DNA from: Wurfbainia villosa
Taxonomy: Eukaryota; Streptophyta; Magnoliopsida; Zingiberales; Zingiberaceae
Assembly (NCBI GenBank): GCA_025175895.1
Contig: CM046003.1
Location: 43,233,335-43,297,334 of the forward strand
Direction: 5' to 3'
Length of the DNA: 64,000 nucleotides
Shown here in pieces: positions 61,145-64,000 of the stretch; the first letter of the stretch is position 1; every line of letters begins with the position of its first letter. Under the pieces are notes generated by a model. That model worked only from the letters and a program-made list of their open reading frames with translations. It was not told the DNA's origin and made no database searches. The translations under genes and the position numbers were made by a program.

Positions 61145-61560
61145 AGAGTGAACCTTAGACAATGAAAGTTCCAAGGAAGTGAACCTTAAGTAGTAGAAGT
61201 AGAAGTCTTAGGGAAGTGAACCTTAGGTAGTGGAAGTCCTAAGGGAGTGAATCTTAGGAATGGAAGTAGAAGTCCTAGGAGGGTAAACCTTAGGAAAGGG
61301 AAAGCTCTAGGAGAGTGAACTTTAGACAAGGGAAAGCCTAAGGGAATTGAAGTGAACCTTAGGCAAGAAAAAGCCCTAGGGGAGTGAACCTTCAGCAACG
61401 GAAAGTCTTGGATGAGTGAACTCTGAGCAAAAAAAATCCTAGAGGAGTGAACCTTAGGTAAGGGGAAGTCTTGAAGGAGTGAACTCTGAGCAAGAGAAAG
61501 TCCAAGCTAATTGGGGAGTAAATGCTTGGCAAGAGAGAAGTCGTAGATGAGTGAACTCCT
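61145..61560. repeat. CCTTAGG/CCTAAGG repeat array in LTR E
   Basis: Ten or so spaced 'GTGAACCTTAGG' and 'AGTCCTAAGG' phrases at roughly 30-40 base intervals, again alternating short inverted motifs. Confidence 0.7.
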
Positions 61561-62477
61561 AGTAAGTGAAACCATAGTATGTCAAGTAGACTAGATACAA
61601 GGTTTGTCTATTTGTACTTAACTTCATGATGCAAGATTAAGTTAATTAGACCAGATAGACCTGAGCATCTATATCAGATCTAGGTGCCAGGAGGTCCAGG
61701 CAAACAAATGCCATCCAAGAGACTGAAGTCTAGGTATAAGTTAGGTCCAGATTAGGTTTAGATATAAGATAATGTGGTGATCGAAGAGTGGTTGTCCACA
61801 ATGTTCTATCACATCAACATCTAGGCTATTAAAGAAAGAACATGGAATCGAAGTGGGATAAGGAACAACCAAATCTAACTAATCAGATATCAATAGGATT
61901 CTAACACGTCAACATCTATGCAGCCTGACGGGCAACCAAAGTTGGAGATGAACTAGACAAGTCAAGTCAAATTGAGGCCAAGTTGGGGGTGCCTAGAAGG
62001 GCTTCTGGGTGCTTGAAATAGGACTATAAAAGAGAGCTCGATAGTAGCATTTGAGATCAATAAAAAAATAATCAATCACATTCTATTGCAAAAAAAAACC
62101 CTCAAGCCACATATTCATGAGATCCAGGAAGTTCTAGGGTAGGTGTAACTGCATTCAGAGCTTCCAAAGGAGATCTAAAAGTTTGTGTATACTTTATTAT
62201 ATCATTATTTTATTTAAGTTAACTATTTGTGTGTCTGTGAAATTTGTAAGAGGTTTCTCAACCTTTGGAAGATGTTAGGAAAGGAGAAAGTTTACTGGCT
62301 CACAACTAAGGTACAACCTATTAAGTAGGAATCCTGGGGGATTATCAAACCATGTAAATTCTTATTTTCTTGTTTGTTGTGTTTTTTATCCAGTGTGTAC
62401 TAATATTTTAGTTAAGAAAGACTCAATTAAGAAAATCATGTTATTCACCCCCTCTAGTGTGTACAGTTCCTAAAACA

Positions 62478-64000
62478 GTGTCTTAGTGAGAGTTCACTAT
62501 ATTTTCTCTTTTGTGGATACCTTTTGGAGAAAGAAAAATCTCTTATAATCATATTCTTTTACAAGAAAACAAACCAAATGCAAAGAATACTTTGTAAATA
62601 AACTATTTATACAATAGATCTTTTCTTTGCTCACTATTGATTACTTTTGAAATTTCTCTTGAGGTTTGGAAATGCAGTAGTACTCTCCTCCAAAAATCCC
62701 AAAAACTGACTCATTCAAATATTTTTGAAATCCTCTTTTATAAGCTACAAATTAGGTTGATTTCTACCTAACAGTCAACTGGTAGAATCCATCAATCAAT
62801 TTCTTCATTGTAGATTCAAACATTGTGCCTACAAAATGCTCTTTTAGCTCAGCTTTGACTAATATTAGTCAATTTATCATTATCATTAGTTGATTGATGT
62901 CCAAATAATAGAGTTCATTGATTGACATTCAAACTTCCTGTGTACTACTATAGTCAGTTGACTACTCTCCAATAGTCAATTGATGATAATCAATCAAATT
63001 GAATAGTTGAGTTTAGAACTCTCCATTCACTAGAACAATAACATCAGTAGATTACTACTTCATAGTAGTCAACTAATTATGATCAGTCAAGTTTCAAACT
63101 TTCTATTCACTTGAGCAATAACATCAGTCAAATACTAATCTTAGCAATCAATTGATTATGCTCAAAACCCTGATATAGCCCCTCAAACCCTGATCTCAAG
63201 GTTTATGATTGATCAACCTACTGCTACTATATAACAGTCAATTGATACTATTATTTCATCCTTCTAAGGATGAAACTTCACTTTACTTAGTATCTGATTG
63301 AGCATAACCTATCAAGACTTCTCATGGTTAGTATTCGATCATATTTGACCTCCCAAAGCATAATTACATATCATCCAATCAATTTTAACCTATCAAGACT
63401 TCATTATTGCGAAACATCAAGTCCTCCTTGATCTATTTTGACTTTCCTTCTTGTGTCAAGTATCTAGTTGACCTTGATATGTTGGGACTTCATCATTGTC
63501 ATATATCTAGTCCTATTTGACATGTTTGGACTTCCCTTCTTATGTCAAACATCCAATCAATCTTGAGCTGCAAAACTTCACTATTGTCAAACATCCGATC
63601 CTCATTAATCTATTTGGACTTAAAATCCATGTGTCTAATATCATATCCTCTATAACTTGTTAAGACTTTCGTTATTTGCCAAATGTTTGATCTTCCATGA
63701 TCGACTTAGACATCACCCATCTCATGTCCATGTGCCAAGTGTCCGATCCTCTGCGATCCACTTGAGCTTCACTTTTCTCATGTCAAATATCCAGTTAACC
63801 GTAACTGACTTGGTCTTCACTTCTCATCTTGAGTTAAGTGTTTAATCCTCCTTGATCCGCTTAGGCTTCACGTCTTATTTCATGTTAAGTGTTTGATCAA
63901 CCATGACTTACTTGTGCTTCATCACCTGCTAACTCTTTCTTACACTTTTAAATGTCAAGTGTTCAGTCAATCGTGACCCATTTAACCTTCATATTTAATC
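62478..64000 (-). repeat. Degraded LTR-like region, right part
   Basis: Probable continuation of 49212-51716 beyond LTR E. Rich in TCAATTGAT and TAGTCAACT units (62770-63250). From about 63290 to the window end, imperfect repeats of a 'GTCAAxTATCxxATC..TTGA..ACTT' kind recur every 55-65 bases. No gene seen. The element's other end is outside the window. Confidence 0.5.

Larger units (their letters stand above)
51717..62477 (+). mobile_element. Solo LTR (family E) split by copia C
   Basis: Two parts, 51717-51843 and 61145-62477, about 1.46 kb in all. It starts TGTGCAATCGATATCC and ends CCCCCTCTAGTGTGTACAG...TAAAACA, the usual plant-copia LTR end style. A plus-strand TATA box CTATAAAAGA is at 62034-62043. 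An array of CCTTAGG/CCTAAGG units occupies 61145-61560. No primer site follows, so it is solo. I could not find a convincing target duplication. Confidence 0.6.

Overview
The window reads as nuclear DNA of a flowering plant. It holds one intron-containing plastid/peroxisomal metabolism gene surrounded by nested transposable elements: Ty1/copia, Ty3/gypsy, a small TRIM and a very large Mutator-like element (MULE). Several LTR families carry a repeated CATCAGTCGACTGATG-type palindrome that I associate loosely with ginger-family monocots. That taxonomic guess is weak; 'angiosperm' is firm. No prokaryotic or viral genes, tRNA, rRNA or CRISPR were seen.

Layout. (1) 1-3546: minus-strand retroelement debris. 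A copia element enters from the left edge (gag start plus LTR 391-1797) and sits in a Ty3/gypsy gag remnant. (2) 3547-6990: degraded DNA including a very old minus-strand copia pol remnant. (3) 7123-10118, minus: the only apparently intact host gene, a ten-exon AAE14/MenE-type o-succinylbenzoate-CoA ligase (phylloquinone synthesis), predicted 564 aa, ending in a PTS1-like SSL. (4) 10305-49202: a 38.9-kb composite MULE with long terminal inverted repeats and a perfect 9-bp target duplication TTAGCATAA. It carries two genes, a ULP1-like cysteine protease gene (plus) and a mudrA-type transposase gene (minus), both broken. It has swallowed a 16.5-kb chromovirus-like gypsy (11776-28286) which itself contains a gag-only copia (17210-22317), a solo LTR (29336-30458), a 752-bp TRIM (33609-34360) and an 8.5-kb copia (37578-46061). 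Each of these insertions has a 5-bp target duplication (one mismatch for the TRIM). Removing them leaves an ancestral MULE of about 12.0 kb. It also carries a roughly 224-bp tandem array. (5) 49212-64000: a second nest. A degraded minus-strand LTR-like region is split by a plus-strand solo LTR, which is split by a 9.3-kb minus-strand copia (51844-61139, TSD CTAAG).

How it fits together. The MULE lies 187 bp upstream of the AAE14 start codon, so it and its passengers now separate the gene from its former upstream DNA at 49212 onward. Within the MULE, the transposase is split by copia B between its catalytic and SWIM zinc-finger parts. The ULP1-like gene is split by the gypsy in its first exon and by the solo LTR in a later exon. 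The copia gag-pol frames are broken largely by single in-frame stops explainable by C-to-T or G-to-A change, as expected from decay of methylated transposons. Exon joins were read by eye from GT/AG sites and frame continuity; boundaries inside pseudogenes are approximate.
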